Origin: Staphylococcus durrellii
Lineage (GTDB): Bacteria > Bacillota > Bacilli > Staphylococcales > Staphylococcaceae
Direction: 5' to 3'
Length of the DNA: 64,000 bases
Assembly (NCBI RefSeq): GCF_015594545.1
Contig: NZ_JADIIO010000002.1
Coordinates: 1 to 64,000 of the forward strand
The notes beneath the pieces are model-generated. The model did not search any database. It was not told the origin of the DNA and worked only from the letters and a program-made list of their open reading frames with translations. Below, piece by piece: positions 1 through 8,265 of this stretch. The position numbers were made by a program, and so were the translations under genes. Numbering within the stretch: position 1 is the stretch's first letter; the number at the start of each line of letters is the position of its first letter.

Positions 1-939
1 ATGCCCAATTTTGAGAAATACAATTTATCCCAAGTAAAAACTGAAAGGTTTTATCAACTGCCTAAATATTTATTTGAAGATACATATTTCAAGAAAATGT
101 CAGCAGAAGCCAAAATTATGTATGCATTATTAAAAGATCGTTTTGAATTATCCATCCAGAACGAATGGGTAGATAAAAATAATAACATTTACTTTATTTT
201 CAGTAACAAACATTTGTGTGAATACTTAGGATATGCAGAACAAAAAATCATAAAATTAAAAAAAGAATTAGTGAATTTTAATTTGCTAACTCAAGAACGT
301 GTGGGCCTTAATAAACCCAATAGATTGTATTTATTAAAACCTAATTATGATGGTGAATACAGTCGTACCAAGGAACTTCCAAATTCACAGTTCCAGAACA
401 ATGAATTTGGAAGTTCTAGAACTATGAATTTAAGTGGTCAAGAACTTCCAAATTCACAGTCTAATGATACTGACTTAAGTAATACTGATTATATAGAGAC
501 TGAGAATAATGATACGCATGATATGAATGATATATACAACAATCGAATAAAAAACAATTATTCGGATCATACAAATCATCAACAAACCGAATTTAATAAT
601 GATGCGCTTAAGTTCCAAGTGCTCGAAGAATTGCCCCAACAACTTCAAGATTATTTAAGTAAATTTGAAATTAGAGAAATTCGGATTATTAAAAGTGTGT
701 TACTCAAAGGTAAGAAATCATTTAATAATGCACATGATACCTATTACCGTTTAGAAGATGTTGAGTTTGAAATTGTAAGTGTCTTGAAACGTTTTAAAGC
801 GATGCTGCTACAAAAGAATGAAACCGTTGAAGCTATGCAAGGGTATTTAATGCAATCCATTAAAGCTGAATTCGAAGAAACACATGCACTTTATATGCGC
901 CGTCAAAACATGAAACAACATAATATCTTTAATCAGTAA
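1..939 (+). CDS. repA: RepA_N-family plasmid replication initiator (first copy)
   Basis: This 312-residue protein starts the theta-type replication of staphylococcal multiresistance plasmids. The N-terminal 110 residues carry the RepA_N winged-helix signature (FYQLPKYLFED, then AKIMYALLKDRFELS). They are clearly homologous to the second initiator at 57406-58401, which has FYQLPKVFFSN and AKIAYALLKDRLELS. The middle (about residues 120-205) is low-complexity and encoded by origin repeats. The C-terminal domain (about 210-300) contains the MQGYLMQSI motif, also shared with the second copy. The start codon is the first base of the window, so the ribosome-binding site and leader cannot be seen. 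Family and role are secure; which of the two initiators drives replication is not known. Confidence 0.93.
   Translation: MPNFEKYNLSQVKTERFYQLPKYLFEDTYFKKMSAEAKIMYALLKDRFELSIQNEWVDKNNNIYFIFSNKHLCEYLGYAEQKIIKLKKELVNFNLLTQERVGLNKPNRLYLLKPNYDGEYSRTKELPNSQFQNNEFGSSRTMNLSGQELPNSQSNDTDLSNTDYIETENNDTHDMNDIYNNRIKNNYSDHTNHQQTEFNNDALKFQVLEELPQQLQDYLSKFEIREIRIIKSVLLKGKKSFNNAHDTYYRLEDVEFEIVSVLKRFKAMLLQKNETVEAMQGYLMQSIKAEFEETHALYMRRQNMKQHNIFNQ
372..459 (+). repeat. Iteron-like repeats inside repA (probable origin)
   Basis: Three copies of GAACTTCCAAATTCA lie within the coding sequence: direct at 372-390 and 441-459, and inverted at 401-420. RepA_N plasmids keep their origin as repeats inside the central part of rep, so this is the expected oriV and initiator-binding site. 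Position and repetition are seen; binding is inferred. Confidence 0.75.
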
Positions 940-999
940 TTCAAATAATCTATAGCAATCAAAAAGACCTCGAAATATTCGGTTAAGTCATCAGATTAT

Positions 1000-1257
1000 T
1001 TGACCGGAGATAGTGAAAAAGATTCAGAAATTGTTAGTGATTTAGAACAAGGTTTATATCGAAAACGTATGTTGAGTTATGGTGGATTGCTTAAACAAAA
1101 ACATAAAATTTTAAATTTAGACGACGCCGAAGATGGCAATTTAATTAATACAAGTGACGAAGATAAAACAACAGACAAAGAAGAAAAAGCACATTCAATT
1201 ACTGCAATTTGGAATTTTGAAAAACAAAATTATTACTTAAAAGATTTGAAACGTTAG
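1000..1257 (+). CDS. Small hypothetical protein downstream of repA, start uncertain
   Basis: An 85-residue, strongly charged frame opens with TTG at 1000. The same frame is open back to a stop at 946-948, adding residues such as SIAIKKTSKYSVKSSD, so the true start could be a non-ATG codon near 952 or the gene may have lost its 5' end. No ribosome-binding site sits before the TTG. The protein is rich in Asp, Glu and Lys, with no membrane segment or motif I recognise. It lies 60 bp behind repA and ends at a strong terminator, so it may be the tail of a rep-associated gene. Function unknown. Confidence 0.5.
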   Translation: MTGDSEKDSEIVSDLEQGLYRKRMLSYGGLLKQKHKILNLDDAEDGNLINTSDEDKTTDKEEKAHSITAIWNFEKQNYYLKDLKR

Positions 1258-1278
1258 CTTAAAAGCTAGCGTTTTTTT
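1250..1278 (+). terminator. Terminator of the repA unit
   Basis: The stem AACGTTAGCTT / AAGCTAGCGTT is followed by seven T. It overlaps the stop codon of the small gene that follows repA. Confidence 0.8.
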
Positions 1279-1714
1279 ATGTTTTTTGCCCCTGCGGGAA
1301 CTATAGGATTAACCAGCATGGTTATCCAGTTTTTACGCGAAAAATAATTTTGTGCGTAACTGGGCAGTGTCTGAATTTTTTTGCCAGCACATGCCAAATT
1401 TTTAATTTGCATGTAACTGGGCAGTGTCTAAAAAAATAGTCACTGGTTTTGCTCAAATTTTTGTTTGTGAAATTAGAATATATTTATTTGGCTCATATTT
1501 GCGTTTTAAGAACGTATATAAGCTTTTAGGTATAATTCTATATAAATAACTCTTAATTCTTCAAAATACCCCTTTAAAATTCAAATAAAGGTATATAAAA
1601 ATAAAGAGCCAACCCAGATAAAATGGATTGGCTCTTTATTGCTTATTTTTGCAAAGTAGATTATAAAAAACTACTGTTAATAAGCGCTAAACGTTATAGC
1701 CATATTATAACAAG
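1279..1714. other. Non-coding stretch with a duplicated 17-mer and a terminator
   Basis: There is no convincing gene. GTAACTGGGCAGTGTCT occurs at 1356-1372 and again at 1413-1429. A hairpin AAAGAGCCAA / TTGGCTCTTT (1603-1638) ends in a short T-run. The stretch looks like junction sequence between the repA module and the cadmium module. Confidence 0.55.
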
Positions 1715-1880
1715 AACATGCATTTATGCCGAGAAAATTTATTGAGCGTTGAGAAGAACCCTTAACTAAACTTGAAGACGAATGTCGGCATAGCGTGAGC
1801 TATTAAGCCGACCATTCGACAAGTTTTGGGATTGTTAAGGGTTCCGAGGCTCAACGTCAATAAAGCAATTGGAATAAAGC
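1715..1880. other. ssoA/palA-type single-strand origin of a rolling-circle plasmid (remnant)
   Basis: The block folds into a long imperfect hairpin. Outer arms around 1740-1772 and 1820-1856 pair through AACCCTTAAC / GTTAAGGGTT, inner arms pair as CGAATGTCGGC / GCCGACCATTCG, and TAGCGT lies near the tip. In rolling-circle plasmids such as pT181, ssoA/palA origins have this shape and carry the conserved TAGCGT (CS-6) hexamer where lagging-strand priming begins. No rolling-circle rep gene is present, so this is probably a relic of an integrated small plasmid that brought cadDX. The identification rests on remembered similarity plus structure. Confidence 0.65.
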
Positions 1881-1906
1881 ATCTATGATTATTTGAAAAC
1901 ATAAGT

Positions 1907-1935
1907 TATAATACATTCAAAAATATTTTTGAATG
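1907..1935 (+). promoter_or_regulatory. cadD promoter -10 and CadX/CadC operator
   Basis: TATAAT (1907-1912) is followed at once by a perfect palindrome at 1914-1935 with arms CATTCAAAAAT / ATTTTTGAATG. ArsR-type CadC/CadX repressors bind TTCAAA-type palindromes over the cad promoter and release them when Cd or Zn binds. The site lies 10 bp before the cadD start. No good -35 is visible. Confidence 0.8.
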
Positions 1936-1945
1936 AGGTGTAATT

Positions 1946-2563
1946 ATGATTCAGACTATTGTAACTGCTGCTATTCTTTATATTGCGACAGCAGTAGATT
2001 TATTAGTGATTTTATTAATATTTTTTGCTAGAGCAAAGACTAGAAAAGAATATAGAGATATTTATGTTGGTCAATATTTAGGGTCTATTATTTTAATATT
2101 AGTTAGTTTGTTTTTAGCTTTTGTATTAAATTATGTTCCAGAGAAGTGGATATTAGGTTTATTGGGTTTAATACCAATTTATCTTGGAATTAAAGTAGCT
2201 ATTTATGATGATTGTGAAGGAGAAAAGAGAGCTAAAAAAGAATTGAATGAAAAAGGATTGTCTAAATTAGTTGGTACGGTTGCAATTGTTACGATAGCAA
2301 GTTGTGGTGCTGATAATATTGGTTTATTTGTTCCGTATTTTGTGACATTAAGTGTTATTAATTTATTAATTACTCTGTTTGTCTTTTTAATTTTAATTTT
2401 CTTCTTGGTATTTACTGCACAAAAATTAGCTAATATTCCAGGAGTTGGAGAAATTGTTGAGAAATTTAGTCGTTGGATTATGGCTGTTATTTATATAGCT
2501 TTAGGTTTATTTATTATTATTGAAAATGACACTATTCAAACAATTTTAGGATTTATATTTTAA
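1946..2563 (+). CDS. cadD: CadD cadmium resistance transporter
   Basis: CadD is a 205-residue integral membrane protein with five or six hydrophobic segments, giving cadmium (and weak zinc) resistance by efflux. The length and the opening run MIQTIVTAAILYIATAVDLL are typical of the plasmid family. Charged cytoplasmic stretches (ARAKTRKEYRD; EKRAKKELNEKG) separate two three-helix halves, and ATAVDL in the first half is mirrored by SCGADNIGLFVPYF in the second. GAGG precedes the ATG. It forms an operon with the regulator 18 bp downstream and is controlled by the palindrome just upstream. The neighbouring rolling-circle origin remnants suggest that the operon arrived on a small plasmid. Confidence 0.93.
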   Translation: MIQTIVTAAILYIATAVDLLVILLIFFARAKTRKEYRDIYVGQYLGSIILILVSLFLAFVLNYVPEKWILGLLGLIPIYLGIKVAIYDDCEGEKRAKKELNEKGLSKLVGTVAIVTIASCGADNIGLFVPYFVTLSVINLLITLFVFLILIFFLVFTAQKLANIPGVGEIVEKFSRWIMAVIYIALGLFIIIENDTIQTILGFIF

Positions 2564-2581
2564 TTTAGGGTGTGATTTTAT

Positions 2582-2929
2582 ATGAGTTATGAAAATGCTT
2601 GTGATGTGATCTGTGTACATGAGGATAAAGTTAACAATGCTTTAAGTTTTTTAGAAGATGATAAATCTAAGAAATTACTTAACATTTTAGAAAAAATTTG
2701 TGATGAGAAGAAATTGAAAATCATATTATCTTTGATTAAAGAAGATGAGTTGTGTGTTTGTGATATTTCTTTGATATTGAAATTGAGTGTTGCTTCAACT
2801 TCACATCATTTAAGGCTTTTATATAAAAATGAGGTACTTGATTTTTATAAAGATGGAAAGATGGCATATTATTTTATTAAAGACGATGAAATAAGAGAGT
2901 TTTTCTCTAAAAATCAGGAGGGTTTTTGA
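2582..2929 (+). CDS. cadX: CadX/CadC-type ArsR-family metal-sensing repressor
   Basis: This 115-residue winged-helix repressor matches the CadC/CadX family. The N-terminal Cys (ENACDVICVHEDK, residues 7 and 11) and the ELCVCDIS motif in the helix before the recognition helix supply the thiolate metal site. SVASTSHHLRLLYKNEVL is the recognition region. Metal binding would lift repression of the palindromic operator before cadD. The gene lies 18 bp behind cadD and appears co-transcribed with it, so it should regulate itself. I use cadX because the partner is cadD rather than the P-type ATPase cadA. Confidence 0.9.
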   Translation: MSYENACDVICVHEDKVNNALSFLEDDKSKKLLNILEKICDEKKLKIILSLIKEDELCVCDISLILKLSVASTSHHLRLLYKNEVLDFYKDGKMAYYFIKDDEIREFFSKNQEGF

Positions 2930-2944
2930 AACGAGTGAAACGAG

Positions 2945-2982
2945 TTTCTTCTTGTCTTGATACTATATAGAAATAATATTCT
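2945..2982 (+). other. Possible double-strand (nick) origin of a rolling-circle plasmid
   Basis: TTCTTGTCTTGATACTATA closely resembles the nick region of pUB110/pC194-type rolling-circle origins, whose core is TCTTATCTTGATA. It lies 15 bp past the cadX stop, on the far side of the operon from the ssoA-like hairpin, as expected if a whole cad rolling-circle plasmid was captured and lost its rep. Based on remembered consensus only. Confidence 0.5.
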
Positions 2983-3066
2983 TAATAAGGATTAAATAAA
3001 CTTTGAAGCAAAAAATGATTAATGCTTTTACAAAAATAATATTTTAGTTCATTTGGAAAAACTATC

Positions 3067-3102
3067 AATGCTTCTGTTATATTAGCATATAATTGAAGCA
3101 TT
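3067..3102. promoter_or_regulatory. Inverted-repeat operator before the small HTH gene
   Basis: AATGCTTC (3067-3074) and GAAGCATT (3095-3102) form a perfect 8-bp inverted repeat around an AT-rich promoter-like core (TATATT, CATATAAT). A related TGAAGCA lies upstream at about 3003. The placement 25 bp before the start suggests autorepression by the HTH protein. Confidence 0.6.
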
Positions 3103-3126
3103 AAAATAAAGGAAAGAGGTTTTTAA

Positions 3127-3381
3127 ATGAACTTAATTTCTAAATTAATTCAAGAAGATATAGAAAATAATCCGGAATTAGAAACATTGTATAAAGAGCA
3201 GGATGAGAATTTCGAATTTGCTATGAGATTAGTTGAATTGCGTAAAGAAATTGGATGTTCACAAAAGCAACTTGCTCAAAAACTAGAAGTGCCTCAGACA
3301 ACTATTGAAAATATTGAAAACGGAGATACGCGTCCGACCATGTCTCTTTTAAAATCAATTGCTAATGTAACGCAAAAATAA
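3127..3381 (+). CDS. XRE-family helix-turn-helix regulator (antitoxin-like)
   Basis: The protein has 84 residues. The N-terminal 35 residues are acidic, and residues about 36-80 form a Cro/XRE HTH (KEIGCSQKQLAQKLEVPQTTIENIENGDTRPTMSLL). Size and layout resemble HigA-type antitoxins, but no HigB-like toxin gene is adjacent, so it may be an orphan antitoxin or a simple regulator. GGAAAGAGG precedes the ATG. A palindrome 25 bp upstream suggests autoregulation. HTH assignment is firm; biological role is inferred. Confidence 0.8.
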   Translation: MNLISKLIQEDIENNPELETLYKEQDENFEFAMRLVELRKEIGCSQKQLAQKLEVPQTTIENIENGDTRPTMSLLKSIANVTQK

Positions 3382-3529
3382 TTGCATGTTGAATAGATAT
3401 AAATTCGTAACAAATAAGACAGTATTTATTATGAAAATTAATTTTTGAAATCTGAAAGATTAGTATATAAATAATGAGAATGAAGTATATAAGTCATACA
3501 ACAATTTAAACTTTCAGGAGGATAAAATA

Positions 3530-3697
3530 ATGGAAAAAGAAAAAACAATTAAAGAAGAAATCCAAGAATTTTACTTGAATGGTGGAACCTATAATGAAGT
3601 AGAAATCGATTTTGGAACACCTAAAGGATCAGAAGCATTATAAAAATTAAATATTACAAATGAAAATGATCAAAAAGCGGTGGACTATTATTTTTGA
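3530..3697 (+). pseudogene. Short gene interrupted by an in-frame stop
   Basis: After a good ribosome-binding site (CAGGAGG, 3517-3523), ATG at 3530 encodes 37 residues (MEKEKTIKEEIQEFYLNGGT...) to TAA at 3641-3643. The same frame then continues with sensible protein (KLNITNENDQKAVDYYF) to TGA at 3695-3697. The two parts together would give a natural-looking 54-residue acidic protein, so I read the TAA as a nonsense mutation. Function unknown. It could also be a genuine 37-residue peptide. Confidence 0.45.
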
Positions 3698-3711
3698 TTA
3701 TTAGATTTTGG

Positions 3712-3745
3712 ATGTGGACTTCTATCTTTGAGAAGTCCATTTTTA
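3712..3745 (+). terminator. Terminator after the short broken gene
   Basis: The stem TGGACTTCT / AGAAGTCCA with a seven-base loop is followed by five T. Confidence 0.75.
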
Positions 3746-4625
3746 AATTCAATATAAATAATTATTAAGTAGCTATAATGAAAAAATAGAAAGATTAATA
3801 GATTAATTTAAGTAGGAGTTGATGTGGAAAGTTTTCAATTAGTAATATCGAAATGAATCACTTCATGATATTTTTAAACTTTTTTGAGTATAAAAAATAA
3901 GAGCATAAGGAAATACAATGCCACTTGCGTGTCAATCAGCATAGCTGATGTATTTTCCTTTAATATTTCTGATCCGTTTATTCTATTTAAAACACTGGTG
4001 TAATAGCGTTTTATTGATTTTTATACACACTAAAATTAAGTGATTATAAAGTTATACATTTTTATGTAAATGGCATCGAGTATTTTGCACTTTTATTCAA
4101 AATCACCTTGATATAGAGCCTTTCATATTGATTTTTATACATGGTGTATAAGTTTTTAATGAGATTTGATACACGATGTATAAGTCGGATTTTATTAAAA
4201 ACAGAAAGTTTTCAATGGAAAAGTGACTTAGAGTCGAACTAAAAAAGAGGAGAAACATTGAAAGAAATAATAAGTTTTTTACTTTACCTTTTACTTTTTT
4301 TGAGTTTATAAAAAGATACTTCTATCGAAAAACATTAGACTATTATGCTCTAATGTTTTTTATTTTATGGAATGAATGTAATCAACATAGTGTGCTGATT
4401 GATATATTTTTTATGGTAGATTTGCTATTTAAAAAGGAAGGAAACCTCCACAAAAATTTTGGTTGTCTTGTGGAGGTTTTTGATTTATTAAGGGTATCTA
4501 TTTCACTTTAATTTTAGAGTTTTTAAAGTGAATAATGAAAGCGTGTTGTGACAACATGGTTTTATTATAATATTTTATTTTTATATAATTTTACGATATG
4601 ATGTTTCTATAAAGGAGGAGTTCAA
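3746..4625. other. Long gene-free stretch with several hairpins
   Basis: I see no gene here. A composite hairpin at about 3907-3961 has outer arms AAGGAAATAC / GTATTTTCCTT and an inner ATCAGC-ATA-GCTGAT. Two short palindromes lie near 4140 and 4180 (ATACATGGTGTATAAG and ATACACGATGTATAAG), echoing a TTATACA earlier. Terminator-like stems occur at 4331-4357 (AACATTAGA / TCTAATGTT plus T-run) and 4442-4480 (AAACCTCCACAA / TTGTGGAGGTTT plus T-run). The layout suggests decayed plasmid control sequence or small RNAs. Confidence 0.5.
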
Positions 4626-6020
4626 ATGAATTTAGCAAAAAAACTCTATTTAGAAAGAAAAGATAAAAACTTAACTAAAAAAGAGTTATCTAAAGAACTA
4701 AATAAACTAAGTGACTTTTCCAATTATTCGAAAAAGAAGATAACACTTTTAGAATCTAATCAGAAAGAATTTACTTATCGTATCGTTGATGATCTTGCAA
4801 AATATTTTAATATGACCATCTATCAATTTTTAACAAAAAATTGGAAATCTTATAACACGGAAGAGATTACTTTGATTGATAATAATATTGAAGAATATTT
4901 TCATGGGTATTCAGAGCGAATGCCTAAAACGTTTAAAAATTTATCTGACATAATCTATAAATTTGATTTAGTAAATCATGACGATTGGGTAGGCATCCCT
5001 AAATATTATTTTATAATGGGAGAGTATTATGAGTATCTACATCGAGATGTTAGTAAAGAACGTAGCAATATTCTTATTAATAGAGCTGAAGGTCTCCTAG
5101 ATAAATTGGAGCAATTTAGTTCATATAATCATAAAAATGATTTGCAATTTCCTATAAACTTAGAGACAGATTTTGCAGGATATACTAAATTTAATGACAA
5201 ACGTGAACCTATTAATATGAATATATTAATTCAAAATATAGAATTCACCTTAGGTGAAATTAGGCAACTTTTTGAAGATGACTATTTTGATTTTGATGAG
5301 GAAGATATAAAATATTTTAATTTGTTAAATCATTATAGAGAAAAGTTAGATATAGGATTTGAAGATATTGAAAAGGATTTAGGTATTTCAAGTGCAGAGT
5401 ATATGAAATGGGAAAAAGGTGAAGTTGATCCTAACATTAGTGATATTATAAAATTATGCGATTACTTAAATATAAATATTGATTTAATTTCTCTAAGATC
5501 GTTGCGCACACTGAACAACATTAATTCTCAATCAGTTGGATCATATATCCTCCAAAATACTAATATTCATAACTCTGAAGAGTTATCTAAAGATTATTAT
5601 TTTTCAGAGAGACAAAGCATCATATTAATTCCTAAATATTGCTACGAATATATGTTTGATTACTTAAAAGATAAAACTCATAAAGACATTGGAATAAAGA
5701 AAGCGACTCAATTTACTAGAGAATTTTTTGTGAAATGGTATGAATTTAATAAAGCTAGGCAATTCTTATTTTATTCGTTAACTGGGTTGGTTGCTAAGGA
5801 GAATTTTATTCATTACACAGAGAAAGAAATTAAAAGATATTTAGGGGATAGTTACTACCCTGAAAATCCAGTGAAGTTTTTAACACAATTAACGTTAGAT
5901 AGAGTTGAAAATTATGGATACAAAGATAAAAAACAAATTATCAACAGAATTAAGCATATTGATATAGAAAGAGTCCTAAAATCGTCTGAAAAGGTGAATC
6001 TAAGACCTGAGATAAATTGA
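4626..6020 (+). CDS. Large protein with two XRE-type helix-turn-helix domains
   Basis: This 464-residue protein has an HTH-like N-terminus (residues 1-67: LYLERKDKNLTKKELSKELNK...YFNMTIYQFL). A second XRE HTH lies in the middle (about 235-285: REKLDIGFEDIEKDLGISSAEYMKWEKGEVDPNISDI). The regions between and after are alpha-helical, acidic and Tyr/Phe-rich. The protein is far too large for a simple repressor, so helical repeats sensing another molecule are plausible. GGAGGAG lies 5 bp before the ATG. It stands alone between a gene-free region and a toxin-like small gene. I do not recognise a named family. Confidence 0.75.
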   Translation: MNLAKKLYLERKDKNLTKKELSKELNKLSDFSNYSKKKITLLESNQKEFTYRIVDDLAKYFNMTIYQFLTKNWKSYNTEEITLIDNNIEEYFHGYSERMPKTFKNLSDIIYKFDLVNHDDWVGIPKYYFIMGEYYEYLHRDVSKERSNILINRAEGLLDKLEQFSSYNHKNDLQFPINLETDFAGYTKFNDKREPINMNILIQNIEFTLGEIRQLFEDDYFDFDEEDIKYFNLLNHYREKLDIGFEDIEKDLGISSAEYMKWEKGEVDPNISDIIKLCDYLNINIDLISLRSLRTLNNINSQSVGSYILQNTNIHNSEELSKDYYFSERQSIILIPKYCYEYMFDYLKDKTHKDIGIKKATQFTREFFVKWYEFNKARQFLFYSLTGLVAKENFIHYTEKEIKRYLGDSYYPENPVKFLTQLTLDRVENYGYKDKKQIINRIKHIDIERVLKSSEKVNLRPEIN

Positions 6021-6081
6021 TTTGAATCTATAACAAAATTCCTCTATTAAGTAGAACTTAATAGGGGGATTCGAGAAAGGA

Positions 6082-6183
6082 ATAGCATTATCTGATTATG
6101 AAATGCTGATGGTTGTACTCATAATCATTGGTTTAGTATTAATTAGCAATAAAGACCAAAAAATAATCACTCTAAATTTTTGA
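6082..6183 (+). CDS. Holin-like small hydrophobic toxin candidate
   Basis: A very short frame encodes SDYEMLMVVLIIIGLVLISNKDQK: one transmembrane helix preceded by YE and followed by a Lys/Asp/Asn tail. That is the pattern of Gram-positive 'putative holin-like toxin' peptides (TxpA/BsrG-like type I toxins). The usual start would fall at ATA 6082 behind GAAAGGA. ATG at 6103 would give 26 residues and would cut off the conserved front, so the start may be non-standard or damaged. A strong terminator follows. No antisense RNA promoter was identified. Confidence 0.45.
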   Translation: MALSDYEMLMVVLIIIGLVLISNKDQKIITLNF

Positions 6184-6248
6184 CCGAGTAGGTAAAGTGG
6201 ATGTTTATTACTTTACTGAAAGCCTAGCGTCTTTCGAAGAGGCTCATT

Positions 6249-6280
6249 AGGACAACATGTTAGCGCATGTTGTCCTTTTT
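6249..6280 (+). terminator. Terminator of the holin-like unit
   Basis: AGGACAACATG / CATGTTGTCCT is followed by T5, a strong GC-rich hairpin in AT-rich DNA. Confidence 0.8.
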
Positions 6281-6314
6281 ACACGTTTAAATAATAGCAT
6301 AGTTTTTTTCAAGT

Positions 6315-6419
6315 ATTCAATAACCTTCTTTAAATAAGATAATAATACATAACTGATAATTTATTGAATACACGTGCATACATTATACATGTAGATTGTA
6401 TGCACGTATAATGTATGCA
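6315..6419. repeat. Nested and competing inverted repeats
   Basis: ATTCAATAA (6315-6323) pairs with TTATTGAAT (6361-6369). Next to it, TGCATACATTATAC (6375-6388) pairs perfectly with GTATAATGTATGCA (6406-6419). Its left part, GTGCATACA (6374-6382), also pairs with TGTATGCAC (6397-6405). The two right arms therefore compete for one left arm. This could be an operator or an RNA switch. Confidence 0.6.
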
Positions 6420-6513
6420 GTGAAACACAAAGTAGAAGTTGCGTTGTTTTGAGCGAAGTTGGTTTAATCATAATAAAGTTGAACTGACATAATTCAACTT
6501 ATCGGAAGTGGAT

Positions 6514-6541
6514 ATGCTTCAAAAGATACAGATGGTATAAT
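6514..6541 (+). promoter_or_regulatory. Promoter of Fst-type toxin RNA (locus 1)
   Basis: ATGCTT (6514-6519) and TATAAT (6536-6541) are separated by 16 bp. The same arrangement and nearly the same flanking sequence (GAAGTGGATATGCTT, CAGATGGTATAAT) occur at the second Fst locus at 15766-15793. Confidence 0.65.
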
Positions 6542-6593
6542 AGTGGAGTCGCCTTAACTTCCGGCGGTATTTTCGGCGGAAGGAGGTGAAGTC

Positions 6594-6686
6594 ATGAGTT
6601 TAATATTTGTTAGCATAATTGCACCCATAGTATCAGGGTGTATGGTTGCGATTTTCACGTTTTGGCTAAACAATCGCAATAAGTAA
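6594..6686 (+). CDS. Fst/par-type membrane toxin (locus 1)
   Basis: This 30-residue peptide, MSLIFVSIIAPIVSGCMVAI..., has one transmembrane helix containing the Fst hallmark IIAPIVSG and a polar basic tail FWLNNRNK. Fst-family toxins depolarise or disorganise the membrane if translated; an antisense RNA normally blocks translation, so plasmid loss kills the cell. The RBS (AAGGAGGTG) lies in a stem with the leader (CTTCCG / CGGAAG), as usual for this family. An antisense RNA gene and shared terminator lie immediately downstream. Size, motif and gene arrangement agree. Confidence 0.88.
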   Translation: MSLIFVSIIAPIVSGCMVAIFTFWLNNRNK

Positions 6687-6708
6687 GGCGACAGAGCCTC
6701 ACCATTAA

Positions 6709-6770
6709 AAGAACCCCCAATCTATGACTGTAGATTGGGGGTTCGGTGATTCATGAGTCTAATATTTGTT
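6709..6770 (-). ncRNA. Antisense antitoxin RNA of Fst locus 1
   Basis: A minus-strand promoter is clear: TTGCAT (complement of 6801-6806), 18 bp, TATAAT (complement of 6777-6782). The RNA would run left into the bidirectional hairpin at 6711-6742 (arms AACCCCCAATCTA, loop, TAGATTGGGGGTT). It contains CATGAGTCTAATATTTGTT (about 6753-6771), a near copy of the toxin start region CATGAGTTTAATATTTGTT (6593-6611). These are the paired direct repeats by which Fst RNAII silences the toxin message. Confidence 0.85.
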
Positions 6771-6846
6771 AAATACATTATAACATTATAGTGGATCGGA
6801 ATGCAAAATAAGAATAAATATATACATAGTCTAAATAAAGAAAAAT

Positions 6847-7914
6847 TTACTTAGCTTTGCCTCCACTTAATTCATTCACTGCTAGTATAGCTTGCGCTAT
6901 GTTTTCAGCAGTGAATTCATCATTTAAATTAGAGAAAGTATCATTAGGATCTTTTGCTAATTTTCCTACTTTTATTAAGTCCTCAAAAGAAGCATCATTT
7001 AAATTTGTTGGCATTTCTAAGAATTTATAAAAATCAATATATTTTTTAATTTCTTCATAAGGTCTATTTTCTAAAACCATTTGAACCCAAGTCGCATACG
7101 CTACTTTTTCGCCGTGTCCAAGTTTATGAATGTCTCCTGATAAAGCTGTAAACCCATTGTGTATTGCGTGGGCTGCAGCAATGCCCTCATTTTCAAAATC
7201 AAGCCCTGAAAGTAAAGTGGTTGCTTCGATAATAGACTCCACTTGAGGGGTTACAATACCTTGTGCTGCAGAAAAATAAGCGCTTTTATCGTATTTAAAT
7301 ATTGTTTCTTCTGCTTTTTCAGCAATGCTAAAGAAGCTAATATTGGTTTTCCATCTACGGTTTAAAGTTGCTTTAACTTCTACTAAAGTAGCTAAAGTAT
7401 CGCTCATGCCTGCCGCAAACGATTTAACTGGTGCTTCGACTATAATTTGTGAATCTGCTAATACTACATTTGGGTTTTTATAGTAAAATCTGTAACCAGT
7501 AAAAACACCTTCATCTGAATAGATAACTGATAAAGCACTCATAGGGGCATCTGTAGAAGCAGTTCTTGGGACAATAATAACAGGGGAATTAAGATCATCA
7601 GAAATTGCTTTTGCTGTATCTAACGTCTTTCTTCCTCTAATCCGAAGAATTACATTTATGTTATGGTCTTTAGCTATTTGGCTAAGTCTTGCTATTTCAT
7701 TTTCAGAGGCTTCTCCATTAAATTCTTCGTACTTGTAACTAACCTCGCTAGATTTAAAACTCTTATTTATATCTTTATTTGTTAGTGATCAAACTAAACT
7801 ATCTGAAATAATCAAGGGTGCGTCATCTAATTTATTAACCTCCTTAGCTAAACTTTTTATTTCTCCTTTTCCTTGTATATATCTACTTGGTGATTGAAAA
7901 ATGTATTTTGACAT
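6847..7914 (-). pseudogene. gldA: Glycerol dehydrogenase (GldA) with a nonsense mutation
   Basis: Read from ATG at 7914, the frame spans 356 codons, the normal length of GldA, which oxidises glycerol to dihydroxyacetone with NAD. TGA at 7791-7789 (codon 42) interrupts it. Downstream the frame is intact: ILRIRGRKTLDTAKAI replaces the expected glycine-rich IGIGGGKTLDTAKAI cofactor loop, and STDAPMSALSVIY and the metal ligands in IAAAHAIHNG and KLGHGEKVAYATW are retained. Loss of the glycine-rich loop and the stop both argue for decay. The 231-residue part from 7542 could still be translated but lacks the nucleotide-binding domain. Confidence 0.85.
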
Positions 7915-8265
7915 ACAAACTTCTCCTTAGTATTTGATATACACTTATTTTAGCCTTTCTATTCATAGGTATAAATCATAAATCGTTGTAAATGTGAAAG
8001 GCTATATGTAAAACAATTACTTATTCGAATGATTTAACTTCTTTGTTTTTTGAGCACGTTGTATTTGGGGTGTGGGTCGTTTTCTTATTATTTAAATAGG
8101 CAAATAAGCTTTTGTTTAAGTCGAAATTTTAATTTTACGTGTTTAATATACTTCTTTTGAGGTTATTTGAGTTTGTAAGTAGGATATTTCTTATGTTTTT
8201 TTATCAACGTTAGGAATTACTTAGTATTAACGCAGTTTGAAATATTACATTACTGGAGGGGTTTG
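7915..8265. other. Gene-free intergenic stretch
   Basis: I see only the AT-rich upstream region of the gldA pseudogene and the ribosome-binding site (GGAGGGG, 8255-8261) of the next gene. No repeats, hairpins or RNA genes stand out. Confidence 0.5.

Noticed and set aside
1356..1429. The duplicated GTAACTGGGCAGTGTCT as insertion-sequence ends
   Set aside because: Direct rather than inverted, only about 40 bp apart, with no transposase nearby and no match to IS257/IS431 ends that I remember.
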